This document shows positions 8,495 through 17,408 of a stretch of 64,000 nucleotides of DNA, piece by piece. The stretch is from assembly GCA_944383825.1 (NCBI GenBank), contig CALWRA010000003.1, positions 62,001-126,000 on the forward strand, written 5' to 3'. Every line of letters starts with the position of its first letter. The stretch's first letter is position 1. The DNA comes from an uncultured Acetatifactor sp. GTDB taxonomy: Bacteria; Bacillota; Clostridia; Lachnospirales; Lachnospiraceae. A program made the translations under genes and the position numbers. The notes under the pieces are model-generated. The model ran no database searches. It had not been told where the DNA came from and worked only from the letters and a program-made list of their open reading frames with translations.

Positions 8495-10299
8495 AGGCAA
8501 ACCCCTTTAAGACAATCAAGGCATCCCTTATGATATGTTTTTCGGCGCTGATTCTTCTGGCACTGATTATTTTTTATCAGATCTCGCTTCAGTATACGGA
8601 AAAGGCCGTGCTGGAAAATTCCATAGATTATTCAGTAAAGCTGGTAAATCAGGTAAACAGTGACATTGATTTTTATATCAATTATATGTTGAACATTTCC
8701 GCCATGATGATTCGGGATGATGATATTCAGGATTACCTGGCCGGGGGTGTGGATCTGGAGGAGACAGAGGACCGGGACAGGATATTGACCCAGTTCAGAA
8801 CCATAATAGAAACCAGGGACGACATTGCCAATATTGCGGTGATTTCCAAGGAGGGAAAAGCTGTAATCAATCAGGGCAGCGATAGAATCAATCCCAATGT
8901 GGATCTTGAAAAGGTGGAGTGGTTTCAGGATGCTTTGAATGCACAGGGCTATCTGCTGTCGTCTTCCCATGTGCAGTATGTAATTGATAATAATTATAAA
9001 TGGGTGGTTACGCTGAGTCATCCTGTTTATCTGGAGGGCAGAGAGGAGCCTGACGGCGTTTTTTTCATTGATCTGAATTACAGACTTTTGCGGGATCTTT
9101 GCGATAACAACAGCCTTGGACTGAACAGTTACGTATTTATCGTTGACGGCCAGGGAAGAATTATCTATCATCCCAAGCAGCAGCTGCTTTTGCGGAATCT
9201 GACTACGGAAAAAATCGACGAAGTGATGCAGTGGGGAGAGGGATACTTTATTGCGGGAGAAGGAAATGAGAGACAACTTTACACGATTTCCAAATCAGAG
9301 CAGACGGGCTGGAGCGTGGTGGGAGTTGTCTCTTTTTCCTCGCTGATGCCCCTGCAGAACGAGACGCAGCTGATGTATCTTCTGCTTGCGGGAGGGCTGA
9401 TTCTTTTCGGGATTCTGTTTGCCATGCTGCTGACGGGAGCTATCACAAAGCCCATCAGAGAATTATGCGATGCCATGCGCCAGGTGGAGAGAGGAAATTT
9501 TGAGAAGGCAAGCATCCAAAATATCCCGGGAAATGAGATTGGAGTCCTTGGCAACTCCTTTAATATTATGATTTCCAGAATTCACCAGCTTATGGATGAG
9601 AATATTCGGGAGCAGCAGCAAAAGAGAAAAAGCGAGCTGAAAGCGCTCCGCAATCAGATCAATCCACATTTTTTGTATAATACGCTGGATTCTATAATTT
9701 GGATGGCTGAGGGAGGGAAAAACAAAGAGGTAGTAATGATGACCTCATCCCTGGCAAAGCTTCTGCGCCAGAGCATCAGTAACGAAGATGAAATGATTCC
9801 TCTCTGGAAGGAAATAGAGTATACAAAGAGCTATTTGACCATTCAGAAGATGCGGTATAAGGATAAGCTGGAATTTTCCATGGAAATAAGTCCGGAAATT
9901 ATGGAAGAGAGGATTGTAAATCTGATTCTGCAGCCCATTGTGGAGAACGCCATTTACCACGGAATAAAGAATAAAGCCGGGAAGGGGATGATTCGTATTA
10001 CAGGCCGCCTTCTGGAGGATGATATTCTCCTTGAGGTGGCTGACAACGGCGTGGGAATGAAAGAGGATGTGGTGCGTCATATTTTTGACATGTCAAGAGA
10101 GCATGAAAAGAAGAAAAACGGAGGGGTGGGCATCTATAATGTGCATCTGCGCATCAGACTTTACTATGGGGAAAAGTACGGCCTTACATTTTTCAGCCAA
10201 GAGGGCGAGGGCACCGTGGTAAAAATCAGACTGGCCAGATATGCTCAGGAGAAACCTGAAGGCAGGAGGTGGGAATATGAAACTTCCGGGACAAAATGA
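8491..10299 (+). CDS. YesM-type sensor histidine kinase (extracellular sensor, HAMP, His_kinase)
   Basis: 602-residue membrane kinase partner of the preceding regulator. A first transmembrane segment (about 12-32) is followed by a roughly 260-residue extracellular domain of the Cache type, a second transmembrane segment (about 300-320), a HAMP linker and the LytS/YesM kinase core. The phospho-acceptor His lies in INPHFLYNTLDSI; the ATP-binding domain has QPIVENAIYHGIK (N box) and DNGVGM (G box). Start: ATG 8491 overlaps the upstream stop and has GGAG 6 bases away; an in-frame ATG at 8479 lacks a good site. It overlaps the next gene by 23 bases. Confidence 0.93.
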   Translation: MKANPFKTIKASLMICFSALILLALIIFYQISLQYTEKAVLENSIDYSVKLVNQVNSDIDFYINYMLNISAMMIRDDDIQDYLAGGVDLEETEDRDRILTQFRTIIETRDDIANIAVISKEGKAVINQGSDRINPNVDLEKVEWFQDALNAQGYLLSSSHVQYVIDNNYKWVVTLSHPVYLEGREEPDGVFFIDLNYRLLRDLCDNNSLGLNSYVFIVDGQGRIIYHPKQQLLLRNLTTEKIDEVMQWGEGYFIAGEGNERQLYTISKSEQTGWSVVGVVSFSSLMPLQNETQLMYLLLAGGLILFGILFAMLLTGAITKPIRELCDAMRQVERGNFEKASIQNIPGNEIGVLGNSFNIMISRIHQLMDENIREQQQKRKSELKALRNQINPHFLYNTLDSIIWMAEGGKNKEVVMMTSSLAKLLRQSISNEDEMIPLWKEIEYTKSYLTIQKMRYKDKLEFSMEISPEIMEERIVNLILQPIVENAIYHGIKNKAGKGMIRITGRLLEDDILLEVADNGVGMKEDVVRHIFDMSREHEKKKNGGVGIYNVHLRIRLYYGEKYGLTFFSQEGEGTVVKIRLARYAQEKPEGRRWEYETSGTK

Positions 10300-11284
10300 A
10301 AGCGTCAGAAGATTATTTCAGATAACGGTACTTCTGTTGGCGGCCTTTTTTCTTGCTTTTCTGTTCTATGCCCGGTATGCCAGGGAAAAGGAGGAACGGG
10401 GGCCGAAACGGATTATTTGTGTGCTTAAGGTTTTGGATGAAACCAACGATTTCTGGGAACAGCTTTTGGAGGGAGCTCAGATGGCGGCTTTGGAGTACGG
10501 TATAGAGCTGGAGGTAGTGGCGGCCTCTCAGGAGACTGCGATAGAAGAGCAGAATCAGCTGATATACTGGGCTATCGAGGAGAGGCCGGATGCAATTCTT
10601 CTGATGCCATCCAGTCAGGAAGATACGGCTCCGGCGGTGGAAAAAGTCAGAGAAAGCGGTATCCCCATAGTGCTTGTGGATTCCTCGGTGAACGGATCCG
10701 AGGGCCTTACGAGAGTGGCCACGGATAACGTGGAGGCCGGGAAAATCCAGGGAGAATTTATGAAGAAATTTCTCACTCAGGAATCTCAGATTGCCATTGT
10801 CAGCTATGTGAAGGGGGCGTCCACTGCCGCTGACAGAGAAAAGGGCCTCAGAGAAGGGCTGGGAGAATTTGAGGAAAATATTGTGGAGGTGGTATTCTGC
10901 GATTCAGATTACGACAAGGCATACCAGCTTGCGCAGGAGCTTCTGGAAAAATATCCTCAGATTGATATGATCGCCGGCTTAAATGAATATGCCGCCGTGG
11001 GAGCCGCAAGAGCCGTGGTGGATAAGGGATATGAAGACCGGGTGAATATGGTAGGTTTTGACAGCTCCATGGAGGAAATCAGGCTGTTGGAACGAGGCGT
11101 ATTTGAGGGAATTGTCATCCAGAATCCTTATACCATGGGCTATATGGCGGTGGAGCAGGCGGACAGAATTCTAAAAGGGGCAGAGACGGAGGAATTTGTA
11201 AATTCCGGCTCCAAGCTGATCACAAAGGAAGAAATGTATTCGGAAGAAAATCAGAAAATATTGTTTATGTTTACAGAGGACTGA
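10277..11284 (+). CDS. Membrane-anchored periplasmic-binding-type sugar sensor protein
   Basis: 335-residue protein of the ribose/galactose-binding (peripla_BP_4) family. It has an uncleaved-looking hydrophobic N-terminus (about 12-34, ending in FYARYA) instead of a lipobox, then the two-lobed sugar-binding fold (VLKVLDETNDFWEQLLEGAQ, PDAILLMPS, GIPIVLVDSSV, NMVGFDSS). It is translationally coupled to the sensor kinase and separated from the importer by a strong terminator, so it most likely presents bound sugar to the kinase rather than feeding the transporter. This makes a three-component sensory module. Start ATG 10277 has AGGAGG 7 bases upstream; the longer frame to 10241 does not. Confidence 0.88.
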   Translation: MKLPGQNESVRRLFQITVLLLAAFFLAFLFYARYAREKEERGPKRIICVLKVLDETNDFWEQLLEGAQMAALEYGIELEVVAASQETAIEEQNQLIYWAIEERPDAILLMPSSQEDTAPAVEKVRESGIPIVLVDSSVNGSEGLTRVATDNVEAGKIQGEFMKKFLTQESQIAIVSYVKGASTAADREKGLREGLGEFEENIVEVVFCDSDYDKAYQLAQELLEKYPQIDMIAGLNEYAAVGAARAVVDKGYEDRVNMVGFDSSMEEIRLLERGVFEGIVIQNPYTMGYMAVEQADRILKGAETEEFVNSGSKLITKEEMYSEENQKILFMFTED

Positions 11285-11305
11285 AAACCATATGTCCACA
11301 TGTAT

Positions 11306-11347
11306 AAAAGGTTAAAAACTTATGCCGGTAAGTTTTTAACCTTTTTT
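11306..11347 (+). terminator. Strong intrinsic terminator after the sensory module
   Basis: A perfect 17-base-pair stem (left arm 11306-11322, right arm 11329-11345) around the 6-base loop TGCCGG. Its right arm ends in a T run. The A-rich left flank means it could act in both directions. Confidence 0.9.
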
Positions 11348-11361
11348 GGTAAGAAATTCTA

Positions 11362-11390
11362 TTCAATGGATTCAGGGCAAAAATTATAAT
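11362..11390 (+). promoter_or_regulatory. Promoter of the sugar ABC importer operon
   Basis: TTCAAT (-35, 11362-11367), 17-base spacer, TATAAT (-10, 11385-11390), placed just after the upstream terminator. The -35 is weak, consistent with regulated expression. Confidence 0.6.
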
Positions 11391-11409
11391 GAAATAAAAG
11401 AGAAAAGAG

Positions 11410-11474
11410 CTTTCAAAGAATGAAGGAAAGCGGAGGGTTTGAAAGTTCCTTTCAAAAATGGAATGACGTCCGCT
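11410..11474 (+). promoter_or_regulatory. Structured leader with mutually exclusive hairpins upstream of the importer
   Basis: The 8-mer TTTGAAAG (11438-11445) can pair with CTTTCAAA on either side: upstream at 11410-11417 or downstream at 11449-11456. The downstream pairing is nested inside an outer stem AGCGGA (11429-11434) / TCCGCT (11469-11474) that ends 10 bases before the Shine-Dalgarno. Alternatively the octamers are DNA operators, since TTTCAAAG also occurs at the fucI promoter. The pairing is seen directly; function is inferred. Confidence 0.55.
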
Positions 11475-11497
11475 GAAACGGGCAGGGAGGTATAAGG

Positions 11498-12991
11498 TTG
11501 AGTGAAGTTATATTGACCATGAAGGGAATCCACAAATCTTTTCCCGGCGTACATGCCTTGAACGGAGTGGACCTGGAAGTCAGAAAGGGCGAGGTTCTGG
11601 CGCTTATGGGGGAGAACGGCGCGGGAAAGTCAACGCTCATGAAGGTTCTTACAGGGATCTACCAAAAGGATGAAGGAGAAATTGTATACGAGGGAAAAAA
11701 CGTGGAGTTTTTGAGTCCAAGGGAGGCTCAGGACGCAGGCATTACCATTGTCCACCAGGAGATCAATATGATGGGACAGCTGACAGTGGCGCAAAATATT
11801 TTTATAGGTCGTGAGTTCATGAATGGAAAAATCATAGATGATAAAAAGATGAACGAAGAGGCGGCCAGGCTGTTCCAAAGACTGAACATTGATATTGATC
11901 CCTCAGAGGTGATAGATAATCTCACAGTAGGAAAACAGCAGATGTGTGAGATTGCAAAGGCTATTTCCAGGGAGGTGAAGGTAATTATCTTCGACGAGCC
12001 CACGGCCGCGCTCACAGACACTGAAATTGAAGAGCTGTTTAAAATAATCCGGGATCTGAAAAAGAAGCAGCTGGGAATTGTTTATATTTCTCACCGTATG
12101 GATGAAATTAAGCAGATCACGGACAGAGTAACGGTTATGCGGGATGGGGAATATGTTGGGACGCTGATCACGGAGCAGTGCACCAAGGACGATATTATCA
12201 ATATGATGGTAGGTCGGACAATTTTTGAAAGCCCTAAGGAGAAGAGCAACGTGAAGGACGGCGCGCCGGTGGTCCTGAAGGTGGAGCATCTAAATGCGGG
12301 AAAAATGGTGCAGGATGTGAGCTTTGAGCTTAGAAAGGGGGAAATTCTGGGATTGGCGGGACTTATGGGGGCGGGAAGAACAGAAACCGCCAGAGCCCTG
12401 TTCGGAGCGGATCCCATTGACAGCGGAGATATTTATGTAAATGGGAAAAAGGTGGAAATTCACTCCCCCAGGGATGCAGTAAAGGCAGGAATCGGCTATT
12501 TGTCAGAAGACCGGAAGCGATATGGTCTTGTGCTGGAGAAATCTGTATCCGACAATACATGTCTGGCTGCTCTGGAGAGACACCTAAAGGGGCTGTTTAT
12601 CGACAGAAAGAAATGCGATGATAAGTCCAGAGAATACGTGGAAAAGCTGAAGACGAAAACGCCGGGCGTGGATACGCCCGTAGTCAGCCTTTCGGGAGGA
12701 AATCAGCAGAAGGTTGTCATTGCAAAATGGCTTACAAGAGACTGTGACATACTGATTTTTGACGAACCCACCAGAGGAATCGACGTGGGAGCGAAAAGTG
12801 AAATCTACAATCTGATGAATGAGCTGGTGAGTCAGGGAAAATCCATTATAATGGTTTCCTCGGAGATGACGGAAATACTGAGAATGAGCGACCGGGTCAT
12901 GGTGATGTGCGAGGGCCGCAAAACCGGTGAAATTCCCATAGAGGAGGCTACTCAGGAAAAAATTATGCACGCGGCGACTCTGCGTGATTAG
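11498..12991 (+). CDS. Monosaccharide ABC importer, tandem ATP-binding subunit (RbsA/MglA family)
   Basis: 497-residue ATPase with two fused ABC domains, driving sugar import at the cytoplasmic membrane face. Domain 1 has Walker A GENGAGKST (K44), a Q-loop (VHQE), and Walker B VIIFDEPTAAL. Domain 2 (from about residue 255) has the degenerate Walker A AGLMGAGRTE typical of this family, signature LSGGNQQK and Walker B LIFDEPTRGIDVG. The start is TTG 11498 with GGGAGG 7 bases upstream. First of three genes with permease and binding protein. By context the substrate may be L-fucose or a related sugar; the sequence alone cannot tell it from ribose or galactose. Confidence 0.93.
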   Translation: MSEVILTMKGIHKSFPGVHALNGVDLEVRKGEVLALMGENGAGKSTLMKVLTGIYQKDEGEIVYEGKNVEFLSPREAQDAGITIVHQEINMMGQLTVAQNIFIGREFMNGKIIDDKKMNEEAARLFQRLNIDIDPSEVIDNLTVGKQQMCEIAKAISREVKVIIFDEPTAALTDTEIEELFKIIRDLKKKQLGIVYISHRMDEIKQITDRVTVMRDGEYVGTLITEQCTKDDIINMMVGRTIFESPKEKSNVKDGAPVVLKVEHLNAGKMVQDVSFELRKGEILGLAGLMGAGRTETARALFGADPIDSGDIYVNGKKVEIHSPRDAVKAGIGYLSEDRKRYGLVLEKSVSDNTCLAALERHLKGLFIDRKKCDDKSREYVEKLKTKTPGVDTPVVSLSGGNQQKVVIAKWLTRDCDILIFDEPTRGIDVGAKSEIYNLMNELVSQGKSIIMVSSEMTEILRMSDRVMVMCEGRKTGEIPIEEATQEKIMHAATLRD

Positions 12992-13008
12992 AAAAGGGAG
13001 GAAAAAAA

Positions 13009-14022
13009 GTGGCTAATTCGGAAAAAAACAAAAAGAGCGCCGTTGCAGGAAATGGCTTGTTGAAAAAGGTGGGAACACAGAAGCTGATTGCGCTTTTGGC
13101 TCTGATTGCGCTCTATGTGGTTTTCGGCTTTATCAACAGATCCTTTTGGAGTTATTCTACCTTGATTAACATTTTTGAGGCGTCCTATTACATTGGATTG
13201 ATGGCAATCGGCGTTACCTTCGCCATCACCTCGGATGGCATTGACCTGTCCATCGGAACGGTAATGATGTGTTCCTCACTGATGGCGGGGGCTCTGGTGA
13301 CAAAATATAATGTTCCGGTGGTGATTGCGTTGGTTGTATGTATCCTGATCGGAACGCTTTTTGGTCTTGTAAACGGGGTGCTGGTGTCGTACATGAAGTT
13401 GCCGCCTTTCATCGCAACTCTGGGAACCATGATGCTTTCCAAGGGTGTGGGTTCCGTTTTTACAAGAGCCCAGAGCATTACCTGGCCCCAGGCGGGAACG
13501 GAAAACGGATGGTTTCGGAATATTTTTAAGATGAACATAAACGGCGTTATTATTCCTACAGGCTTTATCCTGCTCATAGTGATTGCGGTTCTGGCGGCGA
13601 TACTTCTGAATAAGACCAGACCCGGACGGTACATTGTATCCCTGGGAAGCAATTATGAGGCGACCCGGCTTTCAGGAGTGGATGTTGCAAAATACAGGAC
13701 TCTGGCTTATGTACTGAGCGGGATGCTGTCGGGAGTGGCAGGACTGGCATATGCAGCGATTTATTCCACAATCCTTCCGGGAGGAGGCGGAGGAATGGAG
13801 CTGGATGCCATTGCAGGAGTAGTCATCGGCGGAACGTCCATGAGCGGCGGCTTCGGAACAATCTCCGGTACGCTGATCGGCGTGTTTATCATGTCAGTGC
13901 TCAAGACCGGACTTCCCTTCATCGGGCTGCAGACCCATTATCAGCAGATAGCAACGGGAATCGTATTGGTATTTGCAGTGTTCATAGATGTTTGGAACCG
14001 TAATAAGAAAAAGAGGGTATAA
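13009..14022 (+). CDS. Monosaccharide ABC importer permease (RbsC/MglC family)
   Basis: 337-residue integral membrane subunit with 8-10 hydrophobic segments and the BPD_transp_2 fold. Family landmarks include GIDLSIGTVM, the ATLGTM segment and the coupling region GSNYEATRLSGVDVAKYR, which contacts the ATPase. It starts at GTG 13009, 17 bases after the ATPase stop, with AGGGAGG 7 bases upstream. Works with the flanking ATPase and lipoprotein; the single permease would form a homodimer. Confidence 0.93.
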   Translation: MANSEKNKKSAVAGNGLLKKVGTQKLIALLALIALYVVFGFINRSFWSYSTLINIFEASYYIGLMAIGVTFAITSDGIDLSIGTVMMCSSLMAGALVTKYNVPVVIALVVCILIGTLFGLVNGVLVSYMKLPPFIATLGTMMLSKGVGSVFTRAQSITWPQAGTENGWFRNIFKMNINGVIIPTGFILLIVIAVLAAILLNKTRPGRYIVSLGSNYEATRLSGVDVAKYRTLAYVLSGMLSGVAGLAYAAIYSTILPGGGGGMELDAIAGVVIGGTSMSGGFGTISGTLIGVFIMSVLKTGLPFIGLQTHYQQIATGIVLVFAVFIDVWNRNKKKRV

Positions 14023-14070
14023 GGAGATAATCCATATACAATAAATAATTTATCTCAAGGGAGGTACGCA

Positions 14071-15228
14071 ATGAAGAAAAAACTTACTAGTATCTTGCTG
14101 GCAGCGGCAATGACCACCGCTGTGCTCACCGGATGCGGCGGCGAAACAGCGCAGACGTCAGGAGAAACCACGCAGAGTTCCGCCCCGGCTGAAACGACTC
14201 AGGCTGCGGCAGAAGGCACTGAAGTGGCAGCTACTGAGGCGGCAGGAGAAACTGCAGACAACAGTGACATTGGGACAATTTATCTGGTATCCAAGGGATT
14301 CCAGCATCAGTTCTGGCAGGCGGTGTATCAGGGAGCAAATGAGGCCGCGGCGGAGTATGGTGTGGAAATAGATTTCCAGGGTCCCGACAACGAGTCTGCA
14401 TATGCGCAGCAGGTACAGATGCTGAACAATGCCATCAATAACAACCCTAAGGTAATTGGTTTGGCTGCCCTGGACACGGAATCCTGTCTTGCGAGTATTG
14501 AGACGGCGCAGGCAAACGGCATTCCCATTGTAGGCTTTGACTCCGGTGTGCCCGGCGCTCCGGAAGGAGCAATCGTAGCAAACGCTTCCACCGACAATTA
14601 TGCGGCAGGAGAGCTTGCGGGCGAGGAGACCTACGCTCTGATCAGCGATACCATTGCAAATGCCACGGACACTGTGAGAATCGGAGTGATGAGCCAGGAT
14701 GCAACGGCTGAATCCATTGTAAACAGGGGAAGCGGCTTTATTGACAAAATTAAATCCCTGATAGAAGCGGATGGAAAAACCGTATCGGTGGAAGGACATG
14801 ACCTGTGGGCAAATCCTGTGGATGGCGCCAATGTCATTATAGAAGTAGTAGTGCCTGCTTCCGTGGACGCATCTCTTTCCGCTATCGACGCGCAGAATCT
14901 TCTGAATAAGCAGGACACTATTTGTATTTATGCTTCCAACCAGTTTTCGGGCGAAGGACTTATCAATGGTGATGCAAATATCGGAAGACTGGGCAATGAC
15001 GTTGTAGGCGTGGCCTTTGATTCCGGCGCGCAGATCAAGGCCGCAGTGCAGGAAGGCAAGCTTGCGGGAGCCGTTACCCAGGATCCTGTTCAGATTGGCT
15101 ATAAGACCGTTGAGCTCTGCGTAAAGGCAGCCAGGGGAGAAGAGGTTTCCGATGTTGACACCGGATGCAAGTGGTATACGGCTGAAAACATGGAGGATCC
15201 CGATATTGCTCCGAATCTTTATGATTAA
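14071..15228 (+). CDS. Sugar-binding lipoprotein of the ABC importer (peripla_BP_4 family)
   Basis: 385-residue substrate receptor. A lipoprotein signal (MKKKLTSILLAAAMTTAVLT, then GC with C22 as the lipidated Cys) is followed by an Ala/Thr/Glu-rich tether (about 25-70) and the two-lobed sugar-binding domain (IYLVSKGFQHQFWQAV, GIPIVGFDSGVP, VGVAFDSGAQIK). It delivers sugar to the permease on the outer face of the membrane. ATG has GGGAGG 7 bases upstream. Last gene of the importer operon, ending in a clear terminator. Confidence 0.93.
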   Translation: MKKKLTSILLAAAMTTAVLTGCGGETAQTSGETTQSSAPAETTQAAAEGTEVAATEAAGETADNSDIGTIYLVSKGFQHQFWQAVYQGANEAAAEYGVEIDFQGPDNESAYAQQVQMLNNAINNNPKVIGLAALDTESCLASIETAQANGIPIVGFDSGVPGAPEGAIVANASTDNYAAGELAGEETYALISDTIANATDTVRIGVMSQDATAESIVNRGSGFIDKIKSLIEADGKTVSVEGHDLWANPVDGANVIIEVVVPASVDASLSAIDAQNLLNKQDTICIYASNQFSGEGLINGDANIGRLGNDVVGVAFDSGAQIKAAVQEGKLAGAVTQDPVQIGYKTVELCVKAARGEEVSDVDTGCKWYTAENMEDPDIAPNLYD

Positions 15229-15309
15229 TTTTATCTAAATACAAAATAGAATAGCAAATTTCAATCAGCTCTGAGCGGAAATTCCGGACATGGTAAGCCG
15301 TGTTTTGTG

Positions 15310-15332
15310 AAAAGCCCGCTCAGGGCTTTTTT
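15310..15332 (+). terminator. Intrinsic terminator of the importer operon
   Basis: Stem AAAAGCCC / GGGCTTTT, 5-base loop, T run. An upstream CTGAGCGG (15271-15278) is complementary to CCGCTCAG (15316-15323) inside this hairpin, so an alternative fold is possible. Confidence 0.85.
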
Positions 15333-15407
15333 GTCGAATTCTATCAGGAAAAAAAATCCTGTCTCACCGTTCTTTTGACAAATTCCATGGCTTATGAACC
15401 TTATAAT
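15332..15407 (+). promoter_or_regulatory. spoIIG-type promoter with Spo0A boxes and a long spacer
   Basis: A perfect 0A box TGTCGAA (15332-15338) abuts the upstream terminator. A second near-match (TTTGACA, reverse of TGTCAAA) overlaps the -35 TTGACA (15375-15380). The -10 TATAAT (15402-15407) is 21 bases from the -35, far longer than the normal 17. The Bacillus subtilis spoIIG promoter has the same design: an over-long spacer with Spo0A bound next to the -35. Confidence 0.7.
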
Positions 15408-15429
15408 AATTGTGAAAAGGGTGATACAA

Positions 15430-16233
15430 ATGCGATATGAGCTTTATGTTGACAGTCTGCTGCTGATCAATTTTGTAATGAATCTGTATCTTTTGATGCT
15501 GGTAAGCCGAAGCTCCCTGTGCACTGCCACGCCTGGGAGACTGCTTTTGGGAGCCCTGTTCGGCGCGGTATCCTATTTTCTGCCGTTTTTTCTGCCCGGC
15601 CCGCCCTGGCTGAAGTTGTTTTTGGGGGCGGCTGTGGGATGCGCAGGAATGATATGGATTACTTTTCGGGTAAGCAGTATGGGGGCTTTCTTCAAAATTC
15701 TGTGGAAGCTTGTCATCTACTCTTTTTTTATGGGCGGGATTTTGCTGTTTCTAATTCGTAGTATTCCCGCGCTCCGCCTTGGGCTGATGAATATTTTCAG
15801 CATTATGGGAATCGGAGGGGCAGGATTTCTTGCTTTGTCCCGCTTTTTCAGAGACAGAAGAAAAAGCGGCAGCATCTGCCGGGCTACACTTATCCGAAAG
15901 GGGGATCAAATGACGGTAGCGGCTTTGCTGGATTCTGGCAACAGCCTCGTAGAGCCGGTCAGCGGGAAACCTGTTTCCATTATAGAAAAAAATATTTTTA
16001 AGAGTCTGTGGAAGGAAGAACCGGCGGGATACAGAGTCATTCCCTACCACAGCATTGGAAAGAAAAGAGGGATTCTGCAGGGATATTTACTGCCGGAACT
16101 TCTCATAGAAGTGGAGGGCGAGGTGAAGGCCTGCAGGGATGTTTATGTAGCCGTCAGCGAGGAGCTTTGCGGAACGGATTCCTGTGAGGGGCAGGTGAGA
16201 ATGATTCTGAATCCAAGGCTTCTTCAGGGGTGA
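15430..16233 (+). CDS. spoIIGA: Sporulation sigma-E factor processing peptidase SpoIIGA
   Basis: Membrane aspartic protease that removes the pro-sequence of sigma-E in the mother cell after a signal from the forespore. Five hydrophobic segments fill residues 1-130; the soluble C-terminal domain has the catalytic motif ALLDSGNSL with D168 (D183 in B. subtilis). The protein is 267 residues. An in-frame ATG at 15394 lies within the promoter -10 region and is rejected; ATG 15430 has an AAAAGGGTG site and gives the usual N-terminus. sigE follows 24 bases later, the conserved spoIIG arrangement. Confidence 0.94.
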   Translation: MRYELYVDSLLLINFVMNLYLLMLVSRSSLCTATPGRLLLGALFGAVSYFLPFFLPGPPWLKLFLGAAVGCAGMIWITFRVSSMGAFFKILWKLVIYSFFMGGILLFLIRSIPALRLGLMNIFSIMGIGGAGFLALSRFFRDRRKSGSICRATLIRKGDQMTVAALLDSGNSLVEPVSGKPVSIIEKNIFKSLWKEEPAGYRVIPYHSIGKKRGILQGYLLPELLIEVEGEVKACRDVYVAVSEELCGTDSCEGQVRMILNPRLLQG

Positions 16234-16257
16234 AATATCAGGACAGGAGGATTTAAT

Positions 16258-16998
16258 ATGATACTAAAGGTAATGTTGCCGGGAAAATTGCAGTTTAAGA
16301 TGATACGCAGAGAGAATATCCTGCTTCAGAAAAAGGGGGATATTCATTATATTGGGGGAGCGGAGGTGCTTCCTCCGCCTCTGGAATCGGAAAAAGAGAA
16401 TCAGGTCATAAGCGATCTGGGAACGGAGTATGAGGATGAAGCGAAGGCTATTCTCATTGAGCATAATCTGCGTTTGGTGGTGTACATAGCAAAAAAATTC
16501 GACAATACAGGAGTGGGGGTGGAAGATCTGATTTCCATTGGCACCATTGGTCTGATTAAGTCTATCAATACCTTCAACCCGGAGAAAAACATAAAACTTG
16601 CAACTTATGCCTCCCGCTGTATTGAAAATGAAATTTTAATGTATTTGAGAAGGAATAATAAGACCAGGCTGGAGGTTTCCATAGATGAGCCCCTGAACGT
16701 GGACTGGGATGGAAATGAGTTGCTTTTATCAGATATTTTGGGGACGGATGAGGATGTGATCTACCGCAATATAGAAAATGAGGTGGAGCATAAGCTTCTG
16801 ATGGGCGCGGTGAACAAACTGTCCGAAAGGGAAAAAACAATTATCCGTCTGCGGTTTGGCCTGGGAAGCAGAGAAGGGCAGGAAATGACACAGAAAGAGG
16901 TGGCGGGTCTTTTGGGGATTTCTCAGTCATACATTTCAAGGCTGGAAAAAAAGATTATGCGCCAGCTGAAAAAAGAAATAAGCATTCATTTGCAATAA
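16258..16998 (+). CDS. sigE: RNA polymerase sporulation sigma factor sigma-E (pro-form)
   Basis: Early mother-cell sigma factor, 246 residues, matching B. subtilis SigE along its length. The first about 30 residues are a basic, amphipathic pro-sequence ending before [12 protein letters not shown], where SpoIIGA cuts. Region 2 reads [14 protein letters not shown] and [12 protein letters not shown], then [13 protein letters not shown]; region 4 ends with [21 protein letters not shown] 16258 has a GGAGG site. Co-transcribed with spoIIGA. Confidence 0.97.
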   Translation: MILKVMLPGKLQFKMIRRENILLQKKGDIHYIGGAEVLPPPLESEKENQVISDLGTEYEDEAKAILIEHNLRLVVYIAKKFDNTGVGVEDLISIGTIGLIKSINTFNPEKNIKLATYASRCIENEILMYLRRNNKTRLEVSIDEPLNVDWDGNELLLSDILGTDEDVIYRNIENEVEHKLLMGAVNKLSEREKTIIRLRFGLGSREGQEMTQKEVAGLLGISQSYISRLEKKIMRQLKKEISIHLQ

Positions 16999-17059
16999 GG
17001 CGGCAAATGGTATATACTGAGAAACAGGTTTTTACAGAAATAGGAAGGCGAAACAGAAA

Positions 17060-17368
17060 ATGATTCTGCGGGAAGATATACTGTCAATGGAATACCTGAA
17101 AAAGGCGGAATACACGGGCTGCTGCCAGGGTATGCGCTACAGGCTTGAGCAGGCGTCGGATGAAAAAGGGGAAAAAAGGCTGAGGGTAACGGTCTGGCCG
17201 GAGCCCTTTAACTTTTTTAAGACGGAGGATGAGCTGAAAACCAGCGCTTTTTTTGACTTTTCCGAGGAGGGAGTAAAAAAGGCCGTGGACTGGATGAATA
17301 TCAGATTGTCAGAGGACAAAGATAAATGGGACCGGGCTTTTGAAAACTGGAGCGGCAACCGACTGTGA
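17060..17368 (+). CDS. Conserved-looking small protein of unknown function
   Basis: 102-residue acidic soluble protein I do not recognise. It is rich in Lys/Glu, contains two adjacent Cys (GCC at residues 20-22) and aromatic motifs near WPEPFNFF and KWDRAFENW. No signal peptide or membrane segment. It sits 61 bases after sigE with a weak AGGAAGG site and 40 bases before the VanZ-like gene, in the same direction, so it may be co-transcribed with the spoIIG operon. Codon use resembles its neighbours. Confidence 0.7.
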   Translation: MILREDILSMEYLKKAEYTGCCQGMRYRLEQASDEKGEKRLRVTVWPEPFNFFKTEDELKTSAFFDFSEEGVKKAVDWMNIRLSEDKDKWDRAFENWSGNRL

Positions 17369-17408
17369 GGGTTCCTCAAAAACACATACTCTTACGGAGA
17401 AAATTGCG

